Shown here: piece by piece, positions 1-9,714 of the stretch
Layout of the letters: each line of letters begins with the position of its first letter
Position numbering within the stretch: the stretch's first letter is position 1
Source of the DNA: Pseudonocardia autotrophica
Lineage (GTDB): Bacteria; Actinomycetota; Actinomycetes; Mycobacteriales; Pseudonocardiaceae
Assembly (NCBI RefSeq): GCF_003945385.1
Contig: NZ_AP018920.1
Span: forward strand, 4,030,001 to 4,094,000
DNA: 64,000 nucleotides
Reading direction: 5' to 3'
The notes under the pieces: model-generated
Database searches by the model: none
Told to the model about the DNA's origin: nothing
The model's input: the letters and a program-made list of their open reading frames with translations, nothing else
Translations under genes and position numbers: made by a program

Positions 1-135
1 CCCGATGGGGACCAGCGCGGTCGCGACGATCGAGCTGTTGACCGGATTGAGGACGGCCGCGGTGACCAGGGTGAGCGAGAAACGCCGGTTGAACGCCGTG
101 GCGCCGGCGGACGGGGTTCGACGGCCCCCGGTCAC
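1..135 (-). CDS. MFS transporter, N-terminal fragment
   Basis: Only the first 45 codons lie in the window. A GTG start at 135 overlaps the stop codon of the upstream MarR gene by 4 bp (GTGA), so the two are probably translated together. A short basic N-terminus leads into a hydrophobic helix containing LNPVNSSIVATAL, which is typical of the first membrane segment of drug-efflux members of the major facilitator superfamily. MarR followed by an MFS pump is a common efflux arrangement. The substrate cannot be judged from this fragment. Confidence 0.7.
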   Translation of the reverse strand, partial: MTGGRRTPSAGATAFNRRFSLTLVTAAVLNPVNSSIVATALVPIG

Positions 136-641
136 ACCCGCCACGACTCGCCGGTCGGCGGCTCGGACCGGGAGTCGGCCACCCGCGAGAGGATCTCGGT
201 CGCCTGGGCGAGAATTTCCCGCTCGTCGGGGGTGACGTGCTGCTCGATCGCGCGGGCCAGCCAGGCGCCACGGACGTCGACGATGGAGTCGATCAGCTGC
301 CGCCCGGCCGAGGTGACCGACAGCAGGGACTTTCGGCCGTCGGCGGGATCCGGCCGGGCCTCGACCAGCCCCTGCTTCTTGAGCGTGGTCACGGTCTCGG
401 CGATCGACTGGGCCCGCACGTGCTCGGCCTGAGCCAGCTCGCTCGCGGTGACCGGCCCGCTGTCGCCGATCCGGCCGAGCACCGAGAGTTGCGACATCGT
501 CTGCCCGGTGGTCACCGACGCCTGCTCGAGACGCAGCCGCGCCCGCAGCCGGGTCATGACGAGGCCGAGCCGGACGGCGAGAGCGGGAGCGTCACTGCGT
601 GTACGCGTCGGAACCATGGCCCGAGCATACGAGCAGGACAT
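132..641 (-). CDS. MarR-family transcriptional regulator
   Basis: This 169-residue protein carries a winged-helix MarR core: LSVLGRIGDSGPVTASELAQ, then the recognition-helix region VRAQSIAETVTTLKKQGLVE, then the wing PDPADGRKSLLSVTSAGR. It probably binds DNA as a dimer and represses the MFS pump gene it overlaps. A second in-frame ATG at 617 (MVPTRTRSD) is an equally plausible start and would give the more usual MarR length. An imperfect inverted repeat lies just upstream at 647-670. The ligand is unknown. Confidence 0.85.
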   Translation of the reverse strand: MSCSYARAMVPTRTRSDAPALAVRLGLVMTRLRARLRLEQASVTTGQTMSQLSVLGRIGDSGPVTASELAQAEHVRAQSIAETVTTLKKQGLVEARPDPADGRKSLLSVTSAGRQLIDSIVDVRGAWLARAIEQHVTPDEREILAQATEILSRVADSRSEPPTGESWRV

Positions 642-646
642 CTAAT

Positions 647-670
647 CAGGCAAGCTCAGCAGTTTACCTG
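647..670. promoter_or_regulatory. Possible MarR operator
   Basis: Imperfect inverted repeat CAGGCAA ... TTTACCTG in a locally AT-richer stretch, immediately upstream of the marR start and within the divergent spacer toward the gene at 834. MarR proteins commonly bind palindromes of this size in their own promoters. The match is short and imperfect, so this is a candidate only. Confidence 0.3.
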
Positions 671-833
671 TCTATTCTGAGACGTGTCATCGGCCAGCCG
701 GCACCCTATGACGCCCGGCAGCTCACCGGGCCGAGCACCTCCCGCCCACCCGGGCCGGCGACGCAGGGCCACCCGGATCGACACCGCACGTACTGCCCGA
801 GCCTCTTGCCAGGTCGCCCCATCGCCGGTAACT

Positions 834-1877
834 ATGCGCACTATGCGCCTTGGTTTGAAGTTCGACCTCCGAGCTCCGGCCTTCGGCGCCCCGGCCGAGG
901 CCCTGTACGCGGCGGCGCTCGACCAGTGCGCCTGGGCCGACGCGACCGGTTTCGACACCGTGCGCTTCCTGGAACACCACGGCAGCCCCGACGGGTACTG
1001 CCCGGCACCGCTGACCGTGGCCGCCGCCGCGGCCGCGCGCACCTCCCGGGTGCGACTGCGCGCCAAAGCCCTCGTCCTGCCACTGCACGACCCGGTCCGG
1101 ATCGCCGAGGACGCCGCCGTCGTCGACGTCCTCAGCGGGGGACGCCTGGAGCTGGTGATCGCAGGCGGCTACGTCGCCGCCGAGTTCGCGATGTTCGGCC
1201 GGTCGCTGCGCGAGCGCCCCTCACTGATGGAGGACGGCATCCGGGCCCTGAAGGACGCCTGGACCGGCGAGCCGTTCCACTACTGCGGCCGCCCCGCCCG
1301 GGTGGCGCTGCGCCCGGTGCAACGGCCACATCCTCCCCTGGTACTGGGCGGATCCTCCCGGGCGGCGGCTCTGCGGGCGGCCCGGCTGTGTGACGGCTTC
1401 GAACCGACCCGGGCGGACCTCTACGCCGACTACGCCGCGGAGTGCGCCCGCATCGGCGTGCACCCCGGCGGACCGCCGCCGCCGATGCCGTCCGGCCGGT
1501 TCCTGCACGTCGCACGCCATCCCGACATCGCATGGCAACAGCTGGGTCCGCATCTGCTCCACGAAGCACGCTCGTACGCGGGGTGGCTCGCGGAGGCCGG
1601 TGCCGGCACGCAGTACCGGGCGGCCGCCGACGTGGACGAGCTGCGAGCAGCGGGCACGCACCGGATCGTCACCCCCGAGGAATGCCTGCGACTCGCCAGG
1701 GAACTCGGCCCCGACGGCGGGATCGAGTTCCATCCGCTCGCCGGTGGCTGCGATCCCGAGATCGGCTGGTCCGGCCTGCACCTGTTCGCACACGAGGTGC
1801 TGCCGGTACTGCGACAGGAGGGCCTCGTCGCTGAACCCCGAGTGCCCGAACACCCGGAAGGGACGACCGTGACCTGA
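834..1877 (+). CDS. Luciferase-like (LLM class) flavin-dependent monooxygenase
   Basis: About 347 residues from ATG 834 (ATG 843 is nearly as good; the frame stays open further upstream but looks non-coding). LLM hallmarks are visible: LGLKFDLRAP at the N-terminus, EHHGSPDGYCPAPLTVAAAAAARTSRVRL, the LPLHDPVRIAEDAAVVDVLS segment, then GRLELVIAGGYVAAEFAMFG and PLVLGGSS. The family uses FMNH2 or F420 in a TIM-barrel fold to oxidise small organic substrates. No flavin reductase is adjacent. It is divergent from marR and stands alone upstream of the molybdenum hydroxylase genes. Substrate unknown. Confidence 0.85.
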   Translation: MRTMRLGLKFDLRAPAFGAPAEALYAAALDQCAWADATGFDTVRFLEHHGSPDGYCPAPLTVAAAAAARTSRVRLRAKALVLPLHDPVRIAEDAAVVDVLSGGRLELVIAGGYVAAEFAMFGRSLRERPSLMEDGIRALKDAWTGEPFHYCGRPARVALRPVQRPHPPLVLGGSSRAAALRAARLCDGFEPTRADLYADYAAECARIGVHPGGPPPPMPSGRFLHVARHPDIAWQQLGPHLLHEARSYAGWLAEAGAGTQYRAAADVDELRAAGTHRIVTPEECLRLARELGPDGGIEFHPLAGGCDPEIGWSGLHLFAHEVLPVLRQEGLVAEPRVPEHPEGTTVT

Positions 1878-1883
1878 ACGGAC

Positions 1884-1918
1884 GTATCGTTTTTGATGAT
1901 TACTGTTAGCCTGATTGT
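1884..1918 (+). promoter_or_regulatory. AT-rich promoter region of the molybdenum hydroxylase operon
   Basis: An unusually AT-rich stretch (GTATCGTTTTTGATGATTAC and onward) in an otherwise strongly GC-rich window, 40-75 bp before the GTG start at 1958. It is the natural place for the promoter of the genes at 1958-8970. I cannot assign clear -35 and -10 boxes. The strong ribosome binding site AAGGAGG lies further downstream, just before the GTG. Confidence 0.4.
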
Positions 1919-1957
1919 CGTCGACCCGGTCGACACACGCTCACAAGGAGGTCAGCG

Positions 1958-4267
1958 GTGACATCGACGTCCGTCGCCCCATCATCGGGCATCGGCGCCC
2001 GGCAGGTGCGGCTCGAGGATCCCGGTCTGCTGACCGGCCGGGACAGGTTCACCTCGGACCTGGACATCCCGGGCTCTCTGCACGCGGTGTTCGTCCGCTC
2101 GCCGGTCGTGCACGCCCGGGTCACCGGAGTGGATTCCACCGACGCCGAGAAGGCACCCGGAGTGGTCGCCGTGCTGACCCACCGGGACCTGGACCTGCCC
2201 GCGGTCTTCTTTCCCTCGTTCGGCCGGCTGATCGACGCCGCGTACCACCGGGTGCCGCTCGCCTCGGACGTGGTCCGGTTCGTCGGCGACATCGTCGCGG
2301 TCGTCGTGGCCGAGACCCTCACCCAGGCCCGGGACGCCGCCGACCTGGTCGAGATCGACTACGACCCGCTCGAAGCGGTGGTCGATCCGGACGCGGCGAC
2401 CGCGGCCGACGCCCCGTTGCTGTTCCCGGCGACGGGCACCAACGTCGCGGTCGACATCCCGTTCGAGGCGGGCGAGCGGATCGAAGCCCCGGTTCAGGTC
2501 AGCCAGCGGGTCGCGCACCCGCGGATGGCCGTCGCCCCGATGGAGCCGCTGGCCGTCGCCGCGGTGCCCGGAGACGGTGGTCGGCTGACCGTCTGGTGCT
2601 CCACCCAGATGCCGCACGTGCTGCAGGGGCTGATGGCCGGCTGGCTGCAGATGGACCCGGCCGATCTGCGGGTCGTGTGCCCCGCGGTCGGCGGCGGATT
2701 CGGCGGCAAGACCCCCGCTGAGCCGGACTACGTCCTCATTGCGGCCGTCGCGCGGCACCTCGGCCGCCCCGTGCGCTGGACCCAGACGCGCAGCGAGAAC
2801 CTGCTGACGATGCAGGCCCGGGGCCACCTCTTCGACGTCACGCTGGAGGCGACCGGGGACGGACGGATCACCAGCATCCGATCCGCGAGCCTCACCGACG
2901 TCGGGGCCTATCCCGGACTCGGCATCGGGATGGCGATGACCGCACGCGGGCTCATGACGGGGGTCTACGACATTCCGCACGCGCAGCACGTCGTCCGCTG
3001 CGTTGCCACCAACACCTCCCCCACCGTCCCGTTCCGCGGCGCGGGCCGACCGGAGGCGATCCACGCGCTGGAGCGGACAGTGGACCGGCTGGCCGTCGAG
3101 CTCGGGCTGGACCCGGTCGAGATCCGTCGCCGCAACTTCGTCCCGAACGAGAAGTTCCCCTACGTCAACATCATGGGCACCGAGTACGACTCGGCCGACT
3201 TCGGCAAGCCCCTCGACGAGGCCCTTCGCATCGTCGGCTACGACGGGTTGCGCGCCGAGCAGTCCGACCGTCGCGCCGCCGGGGACGACATCCTCCTCGG
3301 CATCGGCGTCAGCTGCTATGTCGAGGTCTCCGCGGGAACGCCGGGCATGGGTTCGGAGTACGCCTCGGTCGAGGTCGACGAGGACGGCACCGCCACCGTG
3401 GTCGCCGGGACCTCGGCACACGGGCAGGGTCACTGGACCGTCTACGCCCAGGTCGTCTCGGAGCAGATGGGGATTCCGGTCGAGCAGGTCCGGTTCGTAC
3501 AGAGCGACACCGCCACCGTCCCGCGTGGGATGGGCACGTCCGGCTCGCGGTCGCTGCAGCTCGGGGGCACCGCGGTACGCAAGGCCGCCGACGAGGTCGT
3601 CGAGCAGGCCACCCAGCTCGCCGCCCACCTGCTGGAGGCGTCCCCCGACGACATCGAGGTCGCCCACGGGCAGGGGCTGGTGGTGCGAGGTGTGCCCGGC
3701 CGCGGGCTCAGCTGGTCGGAGATCGCCGCCGCCGCCGCCGACGACGACCGGCGGCCACCGTCGATGGCACCCCGGCTGTTCGCCGACCCGGGGTTCGACC
3801 AGGGCAGTGGCACCTCGCCGTTCGGGGCCCACATCGCCGTGGTCGAGGTGGACCGGCAGACCGGCATGACCACCCTGCGCCGCTTCGTCGCCGTCGACGA
3901 CTGCGGTGTCGTGGTGAACCCGCTGCTCGCCGAGGGGCAGGTGCACGGCGGCGTCGCCGCCGGCATCGGACAGGCGCTGTTCGAGGCCAGCTTGTTCGAC
4001 GAGGAGGGTAACCCCACCACCACCTCGTTCGCCGAGTACGGAATGCCCAGCGCCGCCGACCTCATCTCCTACGACACCGCGCACACGGTGACCCCGACGT
4101 CGCGCAACCCGCTGGGCGCCAAGGGCCTCGGTGAGGCCGGCACGACCGGGTCCATCGCAGCCGTGCACAACGCCGTGCTCGACGCCGTCGCCCATCTGGG
4201 CATCCACCACATCGACCTGCCTCTCACCCCGATGCGGGTGTGGCAGGCGCTGCAGGACGAGGAGTGA
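1958..4267 (+). CDS. Xanthine dehydrogenase family molybdopterin-binding subunit (CoxL-like, form II type)
   Basis: A 769-residue large subunit that binds the molybdopterin cofactor and substrate. The GTG start is fixed by an AAGGAGG ribosome site. Visible motifs are the cofactor loop [15 protein letters not shown] (about residues 245-260), [10 protein letters not shown] (about 358-367) and GLGEAGTTG (about 723-731), which holds the expected catalytic Glu. PFRGAGR is the pattern of general aldehyde/heterocycle hydroxylases and of form II CoxL-like proteins; the AYXCSFR loop of true CO dehydrogenase is absent. The [2Fe-2S] and FAD subunits follow directly. It probably hydroxylates an aldehyde or N-heterocycle; the substrate is not evident. 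Confidence 0.9.
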   Translation: MTSTSVAPSSGIGARQVRLEDPGLLTGRDRFTSDLDIPGSLHAVFVRSPVVHARVTGVDSTDAEKAPGVVAVLTHRDLDLPAVFFPSFGRLIDAAYHRVPLASDVVRFVGDIVAVVVAETLTQARDAADLVEIDYDPLEAVVDPDAATAADAPLLFPATGTNVAVDIPFEAGERIEAPVQVSQRVAHPRMAVAPMEPLAVAAVPGDGGRLTVWCSTQMPHVLQGLMAGWLQMDPADLRVVCPAVGGGFGGKTPAEPDYVLIAAVARHLGRPVRWTQTRSENLLTMQARGHLFDVTLEATGDGRITSIRSASLTDVGAYPGLGIGMAMTARGLMTGVYDIPHAQHVVRCVATNTSPTVPFRGAGRPEAIHALERTVDRLAVELGLDPVEIRRRNFVPNEKFPYVNIMGTEYDSADFGKPLDEALRIVGYDGLRAEQSDRRAAGDDILLGIGVSCYVEVSAGTPGMGSEYASVEVDEDGTATVVAGTSAHGQGHWTVYAQVVSEQMGIPVEQVRFVQSDTATVPRGMGTSGSRSLQLGGTAVRKAADEVVEQATQLAAHLLEASPDDIEVAHGQGLVVRGVPGRGLSWSEIAAAAADDDRRPPSMAPRLFADPGFDQGSGTSPFGAHIAVVEVDRQTGMTTLRRFVAVDDCGVVVNPLLAEGQVHGGVAAGIGQALFEASLFDEEGNPTTTSFAEYGMPSAADLISYDTAHTVTPTSRNPLGAKGLGEAGTTGSIAAVHNAVLDAVAHLGIHHIDLPLTPMRVWQALQDEE

Positions 4268-4269
4268 CC

Positions 4270-4761
4270 ATGACCGAGAGCACCGAGACCGTCACCCTCG
4301 ATCTCACGGTGAACGGACGGACCCACCAGGTCGAGCTCGAGCCGCGTGAGCTGCTGGTCGACGTCCTGCGCGAGCGTCTCGGGCTGACCGGGACCAACCT
4401 CGGGTGCGAGACGACCTCGTGCGGCGCGTGCACCGTCCTGGTCGACGGACGATCGGTGAAGTCCTGCACGATGCTCGCCGTCCAGGGGCAGGGCCGGGAC
4501 GTCCGCACGATCGAGGATCTCGCCGACGGCGAGGTGCTCCATCCGGTGCAGGCGGCCTTCCAGCGCTGCCACGGCCTGCAGTGCGGGTTCTGCACACCCG
4601 GGATGGTCATGGCATCGGTCTCGCTGATAGACGAGGGCCGGGCGACCGACGAGCAGTCCGTCCGCGCCGCGCTCAAGGGAAACCTCTGCCGGTGCACCGG
4701 CTACCAGAACATCGTCGCGGCCGTGCTGTCCGCCGCACAGGAGATCGAGGCCGACCGATGA
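4270..4761 (+). CDS. Molybdenum hydroxylase [2Fe-2S] subunit (CoxS-like)
   Basis: 163 residues with two iron-sulfur domains: the plant-ferredoxin-type [21 protein letters not shown] and the C-terminal four-helix type [13 protein letters not shown] with CRCTGYQNI. It carries electrons from the molybdenum site to the FAD subunit. ATG 4270 is 2 bp after the stop of the large subunit, and the gene end overlaps the FAD subunit start by 4 bp, so the three are translated as a set. Gene order is L-S-M, whereas classical cox operons use M-S-L. Confidence 0.93.
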   Translation: MTESTETVTLDLTVNGRTHQVELEPRELLVDVLRERLGLTGTNLGCETTSCGACTVLVDGRSVKSCTMLAVQGQGRDVRTIEDLADGEVLHPVQAAFQRCHGLQCGFCTPGMVMASVSLIDEGRATDEQSVRAALKGNLCRCTGYQNIVAAVLSAAQEIEADR

Positions 4762-5585
4762 CACCGGTTCCGTTCGCCTACCGCCGCGCCACCAGCGTCC
4801 AGGAGGCCATCTCCCTGCTCACCGAGCACGGTGAGGAAGCCAAGGCGATCGCCGGCGGACACTCGCTGCTGCCGATCATGAAGCTGCGGTTCGCCGCCCC
4901 CGAGCTCCTCGTGGACCTCGGTGGTATCCCCGATCTCGACCACATCCGGGTCGAGGGCGACGAGATGGTCCTCGGCGCGCTCGCCCGGCACTCCGATCTC
5001 GAGCTGTCCGCCCTGCTCCGGGAGGAGGTCCCGCTCCTGGCGCACACGGCAGGCCTGGTCGGTGACTGCCAGATCCGGCATCGCGGCACCCTCGGCGGCT
5101 CCGTGGCCCACGGCGACCCGTCCGCAGATCTGCCGGCCACCCTCGTGGCGCTGCGGGCGACCGTGGTCGTCGACGGCCCCGGCGGGCGACGCACGGTTCC
5201 GGTCGACCACTTCTACACCGGATTCCTGGAGACCGCGCTGGCGCCCGACGAGCTGGTCGTCGAGCTGCGGGTTCCGCGGACCGGCGACGCGCCGTGGGGC
5301 TATCAGAAGTTCCGCCGCCGCGGCATCGACTGGGCGATCGTCGGTGTCGCCTACCAGTCCGAACCCGGCGCCGGCGGGATCGGACTGGTCAACATGGGTC
5401 CCACCACGCTGCGCGCCGCTGCGGCGGAGGAGGCGCTGCGCGCCGGAGCCGATCCGGCACAGGTCGCCGCACTCGCCGACCAGGACACCGCACCGGTGGG
5501 CGACGCCTCGGGATCGCCGGAGTACCGGCGGCATCTCGCGCGGGTCCTGCTGTCCCGCGCGCTCGCCGGCCGCAACTCCTCCTGA
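4758..5585 (+). CDS. Molybdenum hydroxylase FAD-binding subunit (CoxM-like)
   Basis: 275 residues. Family FAD loops [10 protein letters not shown] near residue 33 and [16 protein letters not shown] near 112 are intact, followed by the CO dehydrogenase flavoprotein C-terminal domain. The ATG overlaps the stop of the [2Fe-2S] subunit (ATGA). It should pass electrons to an acceptor such as quinone or O2. The gene completes a full L-S-M heterotrimer; no molybdopterin insertion or sulfuration factor is adjacent. Confidence 0.92.
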   Translation: MTPVPFAYRRATSVQEAISLLTEHGEEAKAIAGGHSLLPIMKLRFAAPELLVDLGGIPDLDHIRVEGDEMVLGALARHSDLELSALLREEVPLLAHTAGLVGDCQIRHRGTLGGSVAHGDPSADLPATLVALRATVVVDGPGGRRTVPVDHFYTGFLETALAPDELVVELRVPRTGDAPWGYQKFRRRGIDWAIVGVAYQSEPGAGGIGLVNMGPTTLRAAAAEEALRAGADPAQVAALADQDTAPVGDASGSPEYRRHLARVLLSRALAGRNSS

Positions 5586-5738
5586 CCGCGCTCGTCCCAC
5601 AGTCACCGGAGCGGCAGGGGACGGCCCGCCGCGGCCGTGCACCCGCACGGCCGCTGCGGGCGGGCCGGCGTGTCCATGTCCGCCCGGCCGCTGCCGGGTA
5701 CCGCTCCGCTGTCCACCCCGAGGGGAAGGCCACCGACC

Positions 5739-6578
5739 ATGACACGAGCCACACACCAGCAGGTCGCCCTCATCAGCGGGGTGGCCCGTGGCCAGGGCCG
5801 CGCGCATGCGCTGCGGCTGGCCGAGGCAGGAGCCTCGATCATCGGTTTCGACGCGCTCCAGGAGTACCCGACGGTTCCGTTCGGCCAGGCCACCCAGGAC
5901 GATCTCGACGAGACGGTCGCGCTGGTGGAGCAGGCGGGCGGGCAGATCCACGCCGCCCGGGCCGACGCCCGGGACCGTGCCGCGGTCACCGACGTCGTCG
6001 AGCACGGGGTGAAGCGGCTGGGGAACCTCACCTCGGTCGTCGTGAACGCCGGGATCGGGATCGAGAGCTTCCCCTTCTGGGAGATTCCACAGGACTCCTG
6101 GCAGGACTGCATCGACGTGAACCTGACCGGTGCCTGGAACACCGCCTCCGCTGCCGTGCCCTCGATGCTCGACGGTGGGCGCGGCGGATCCATCGTCCTC
6201 ACGAGCTCCGCCGCGGCGCTGAAGGCCGCGCCGAACCTCGGCGCCTACACCGCGGCGAAGACCGGTCTGATCGGCCTGATGCGGTGTATGGCCGCCGATC
6301 TCGCACCGCACCGGATCCGCGCCAACTGTGTCTGCCCGACCAGCGTCCCGACCGAATTCCTGCACAACGAACGCCTCTTCCGGATCTTCCGCCCCGATCT
6401 CGACTCCCCCACCGTCGACGACGCCCGGCCCGTGATGGCCGCGATGCATCCGCTCGGTGAGCCGTGGATCGAGGTGCAGGACGTCACATCGGCCGTCGCG
6501 TTCCTGCTGTCGGAGGAATCCCGCTACATCACCGGCGTCACGCTGCCGATCGATCTGGGTCTCTCGATCAAGTTCTGA
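5739..6578 (+). CDS. Mycofactocin-coupled SDR family oxidoreductase
   Basis: 279 residues from ATG 5739. The Rossmann motif is GVARGQGRAHALRLAEAGA, the NAG motif is VVNAGIG, and the catalytic Ser and YxxxK appear as TSSAAALKAAP and YTAAK. The insertion after the second beta strand (FGQATQDDLDETVALVEQAG) is characteristic of mycofactocin-coupled SDRs, which hold a non-exchangeable nicotinamide re-oxidised by the peptide-derived cofactor mycofactocin. It probably oxidises an alcohol whose product feeds the hydroxylase encoded upstream. The family call rests on the insertion pattern seen by eye. Confidence 0.85.
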   Translation: MTRATHQQVALISGVARGQGRAHALRLAEAGASIIGFDALQEYPTVPFGQATQDDLDETVALVEQAGGQIHAARADARDRAAVTDVVEHGVKRLGNLTSVVVNAGIGIESFPFWEIPQDSWQDCIDVNLTGAWNTASAAVPSMLDGGRGGSIVLTSSAAALKAAPNLGAYTAAKTGLIGLMRCMAADLAPHRIRANCVCPTSVPTEFLHNERLFRIFRPDLDSPTVDDARPVMAAMHPLGEPWIEVQDVTSAVAFLLSEESRYITGVTLPIDLGLSIKF

Positions 6579-6607
6579 ACCTCTCCGACGACGATCACAA
6601 GGACGTG

Positions 6608-7693
6608 ATGGTGAACCAGAAGAGTCGATTCTCGCGGCTGGCAGTGTGCTCGGTCGCGCTCGCCATGGCGGTCGGCTGCGGTGCAGCCGCGCCGGCCGAC
6701 ACCGGTGACGGACCCGCGGCGCCCGACCGCGTCACCGTCTCCGTGGTCGGCAACTACATCACCGCCTACGCCCCGTTCTGGGCCGGCGCACCCGAACTCG
6801 CCGCGATCGAGGAGCGGTACGCCACCGAGATCGCCTACTCCTCGTTCGGCCGCGGCGGGGACGCCCTGACCGCCGTCGTCGGCGGCGGCGCGGACGTCTG
6901 CATCTGCAACTTCGCCCAGGGCCTGCGCGGCGCCGTCCAGGACCAGCCGATCAGCTACGTCTCGAACTTCTTCATCGGTCCCGGTACCGCCCTGATCGGG
7001 GCCGCGGCGCACGAGGCGGACCGCGGAACCGACCTGCGGGCCTACGACGGAGGTACCTTCGGGTACACCCAGGAAGGCGGGGCGAGCCATCTGACCCTGG
7101 TCGCGACCGTCGAGGACCGGGGCATGAACTGGGCCGACCAGAACGGGATCGCGGTCGGGTCGATCACCGCACTGGTCCCGGCGCTGCAGAGCGGACGGGT
7201 GGACGCAGCCGTCATGGACGTCGCGAGCGCCGCGACGAGCATCCGGGACGGCCACGGCTACCTGATCCACAACTCCAACGACCTGCCGAGCTCGGAGGCC
7301 GCGACCGGACGGATCCTCGGGAACGGGCTCGTGATGGGCCGGGAGTTCCGGGAGACCTACCCGGAACTGGCCCAGGATCTGGTCGACGCGACGATCGCCG
7401 GCCTCGACAGGGTGCGTGCGGAGACCGACGCGAGCGTCGTGCACGGCCTCATGCCACCGGAATTCCAGGAGGCGCACCCGGACCCGGAAGCCTTCGCCGC
7501 CGAGTGGGAGCTCATGCAACCCGCCTTCCTCCCGACGGACGGATCGACCGAGCCGGATGCGCTGCGAGACACCACACGTGATGAGTTCTCGGCAGAGGAC
7601 ATCGCAGGACCGGGTGCGCAGAGCTACATCGACAACAGCCTCGTCGACGCCGCGTACTCCCGGCTCGGGATCCCCCGGCCGAGCAGCTCCTGA
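6608..7693 (+). CDS. Lipoprotein substrate-binding protein (SsuA/NitT-TauT type)
   Basis: 361 residues from ATG 6608, with a signal peptide and lipobox-like AMAVGC, so a membrane-anchored extracellular lipoprotein is likely. The mature part resembles periplasmic binding proteins of the NitT/TauT/SsuA group (NYITAYAPFWAGAPELAAIE near the start of the mature chain, later SITALVPALQSGRVDAAVMD). No permease or ATPase gene is nearby, so it must borrow a transporter or act as a scavenger or sensor. Its place between the SDR and P450 suggests it captures the compound they oxidise. Confidence 0.8.
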   Translation: MVNQKSRFSRLAVCSVALAMAVGCGAAAPADTGDGPAAPDRVTVSVVGNYITAYAPFWAGAPELAAIEERYATEIAYSSFGRGGDALTAVVGGGADVCICNFAQGLRGAVQDQPISYVSNFFIGPGTALIGAAAHEADRGTDLRAYDGGTFGYTQEGGASHLTLVATVEDRGMNWADQNGIAVGSITALVPALQSGRVDAAVMDVASAATSIRDGHGYLIHNSNDLPSSEAATGRILGNGLVMGREFRETYPELAQDLVDATIAGLDRVRAETDASVVHGLMPPEFQEAHPDPEAFAAEWELMQPAFLPTDGSTEPDALRDTTRDEFSAEDIAGPGAQSYIDNSLVDAAYSRLGIPRPSSS

Positions 7694-7731
7694 TCCCGTC
7701 CGACCTGACCGACCTGACCGAGGAGTGCACC

Positions 7732-8970
7732 GTGCCGCAGACACACCGGGGACCGGACCTGCAGGACGTCGTCCGGCTCGACGATCCCGCGTTCTTCCTC
7801 GCCGATCCGGGCCCCGTCTACCAGCGCATGCACGAGGAGGCGCCGGTCCTCTGGCTCCCCCGGGTCAACGCCTTCGCCGTCAGCAGGCACGCCGACGTGC
7901 AGGACGTCTCGCGCCGGGCGAACGTGTTCTCGACCGCCGACGGGATCATGCTCAACGACGCGAAGTTCGGCCGCAACACCGCGGTCGACTTCTTCCCCCC
8001 GGACAGCGAGCTCATCGTCACGACCGACCCACCGCGCCATCACGAGCTCCGGCGGGTCATCCAGCCGGCGTTCGCACCCGCGGTGATCGCCGGGCTCGAA
8101 CCGCGGATCCGCGCCTTCGCCAGGGAGATCGTCTCCGCCATCGAGCCCGGCCGGGAGATCGACTTCCTGGAGTCGGTGGCGGTCCCGCTCCCGATCCGGG
8201 TGGTGGCGATGGTCCTCGGTCTCGACGACGTCGACATCGCGACGATCCGGCAGTGGACCGACGAGATGGTGAAAATGGGAGCGCCGGTCGGCGGATCGGC
8301 CGAGCTGGACGCCGTGCGGCCCGGGCTGGTCCCGCTGCGCGACTACGTGTACGAGGCGCTGGCCGAGCGGCGCACCCGTCCGACCGGCACCCCCGATCTC
8401 CTCTCGGTGCTGGTGGACGCCTCGCTCGATCAGGAGGCGATCTCCGACCTCAACGTGCTCGCGATGGCGATGGCAGTGCTGGTCGCCGGGAACGAGACGA
8501 CCCGCAACCTGATGTCCTGCACGGCATGGGCCCTGGCCCGGCACCCGGCCGAACTGGAGCAGGTGTGCCAGGAGCCCTCGTTGATCGCCGGAGCGGTACA
8601 CGAGTCACTGCGGTGGATGAGCCCGGTGATCGCGCACAGCCGACGCGCGACCGCGGGCACGGTGCTCCACGATGTCGAGATCGGAGCCGGACAGTACGTG
8701 CACCTGCTCTACGCCGCGGCGAACCACGACGCGTCGGTCTTCCCGGATCCGCACACGTTCGACGTGCGGCGCTCGACCCGGAACCGGTCGATGGCCTTCG
8801 GCGCCGGTACGCACATGTGCCCCGGTTCCTCGCTGGCCCGGCTCGAGACGCAGATCCTCCTCGAGGAGCTGCTGGAACGCTTCTCGGGCTGGGAGGTCGC
8901 CGGCGAGCCGGTCCGCAATCCGTCCGTGCTGCACAACGGGTTCCTCGCTCTGCCGTTGCGCTTCCACTGA
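7732..8970 (+). CDS. Cytochrome P450
   Basis: 412 residues from GTG 7732. The I-helix motif VAGNETTR, K-helix ESLR and heme loop FGAGTHMCPG with the Cys thiolate ligand are present; the Pro after the Cys (CPG rather than CLG/CIG) is less common. It is a soluble bacterial class I P450 and needs a ferredoxin and reductase, none of which is adjacent. It is the last gene of the molybdenum hydroxylase set and ends directly against the convergent gene at 8971 with no spacer. The substrate is probably a cyclic or aromatic compound; this is inference. Confidence 0.92.
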   Translation: MPQTHRGPDLQDVVRLDDPAFFLADPGPVYQRMHEEAPVLWLPRVNAFAVSRHADVQDVSRRANVFSTADGIMLNDAKFGRNTAVDFFPPDSELIVTTDPPRHHELRRVIQPAFAPAVIAGLEPRIRAFAREIVSAIEPGREIDFLESVAVPLPIRVVAMVLGLDDVDIATIRQWTDEMVKMGAPVGGSAELDAVRPGLVPLRDYVYEALAERRTRPTGTPDLLSVLVDASLDQEAISDLNVLAMAMAVLVAGNETTRNLMSCTAWALARHPAELEQVCQEPSLIAGAVHESLRWMSPVIAHSRRATAGTVLHDVEIGAGQYVHLLYAAANHDASVFPDPHTFDVRRSTRNRSMAFGAGTHMCPGSSLARLETQILLEELLERFSGWEVAGEPVRNPSVLHNGFLALPLRFH

Positions 8971-9594
8971 TCAGACGGCGGCGACGGCCGGCCCCGATAC
9001 GACCCCGGCGAGCGACTCGACCTCCGCCGCGAACGTGGCCGCCGTCGTCGCCTCCGACTCGAAGATCATGTTCACCGGCCCGACGGTCGCGCCGCAGAAC
9101 CCGAAGATCCCGCTCTCGATCTGCACCCGCAGTGCCTCGGTGTAACCGTGCCGCCGGTACCCGTCGGCGTCGCCCCCGGCGATGGCGACCAGGTGGACGG
9201 ACGTACCGGTCAGCCGGGGCGTGATCCCGGCGTCCACCGAGTGGTCGAACGCCCAGCCGTTGACGTACACCCGGTCGATCCAGCCCTTCAACAGCGCCGG
9301 CATCGACCACCAGTACACCGGGAACACCAGGACCACCCGGTCCGCGCGGTCGATCCGCTGCTGCTCGGCGACGACATCGGCCGGGGCCGGAGCGGCACCG
9401 TGGTAGTGGCGGACGTCCTCGATGGTGAACGCGGGATCGAACCGCTCACCCGCCAGGTCCGCCACCTCGACGGCCGCACCAGCCCCTTCCAGCGACCCGG
9501 CGACCGCGCGGGCGACCGACCGGGTCAGCGACCCGGGATCGGGATGGGCGACCACCACGAGGGTGCGCTGCTGCTCCGCCTCTTCTGTGCTCAT
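8971..9594 (-). CDS. NAD(P)H-dependent flavin oxidoreductase (NQO1/flavodoxin-like fold)
   Basis: 207 residues from ATG 9594. The N-terminus LVVVAHPDPGSLTRSVA and the segment FPVYWWSMPALLKGWIDRV are signatures of the flavodoxin-like NQO/KefF family, which reduces quinones or other small electrophiles with FMN or FAD. The stop codon abuts the stop of the convergent P450 gene. It is divergent from the alkylation-repair module, with 187 bp between starts. Physiological substrate unknown. Confidence 0.85.
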   Translation of the reverse strand: MSTEEAEQQRTLVVVAHPDPGSLTRSVARAVAGSLEGAGAAVEVADLAGERFDPAFTIEDVRHYHGAAPAPADVVAEQQRIDRADRVVLVFPVYWWSMPALLKGWIDRVYVNGWAFDHSVDAGITPRLTGTSVHLVAIAGGDADGYRRHGYTEALRVQIESGIFGFCGATVGPVNMIFESEATTAATFAAEVESLAGVVSGPAVAAV

Positions 9595-9714
9595 GCGGTC
9601 GATCGTCGCGGCCCGGGTCCGGGCGCGGCCATGGCCCGGACTCCGGACCGCCTGTCCGATCGTCCGAGACGGGCCGGCGGATATCGGACGCCACGTCCGG
9701 TCCGGCGGGCCGGC

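Noticed and set aside
1982..4210. 742-codon open frame on the minus strand opposite the molybdenum hydroxylase large subunit
   Set aside because: Composition follows the complement of a GC-biased gene, it has no family motif, and the plus strand is certainly coding. Many similar antisense frames in the window were dismissed for the same reason.
1958..5585. Aerobic CO dehydrogenase (coxLSM)
   Set aside because: The large subunit has PFRGAGR, not the AYXCSFR active-site loop of true form I CO dehydrogenase, and the gene order is L-S-M rather than M-S-L.
6608..7693. Complete ABC importer
   Set aside because: Only the binding lipoprotein is encoded; no permease or ATPase gene is in the neighbourhood.
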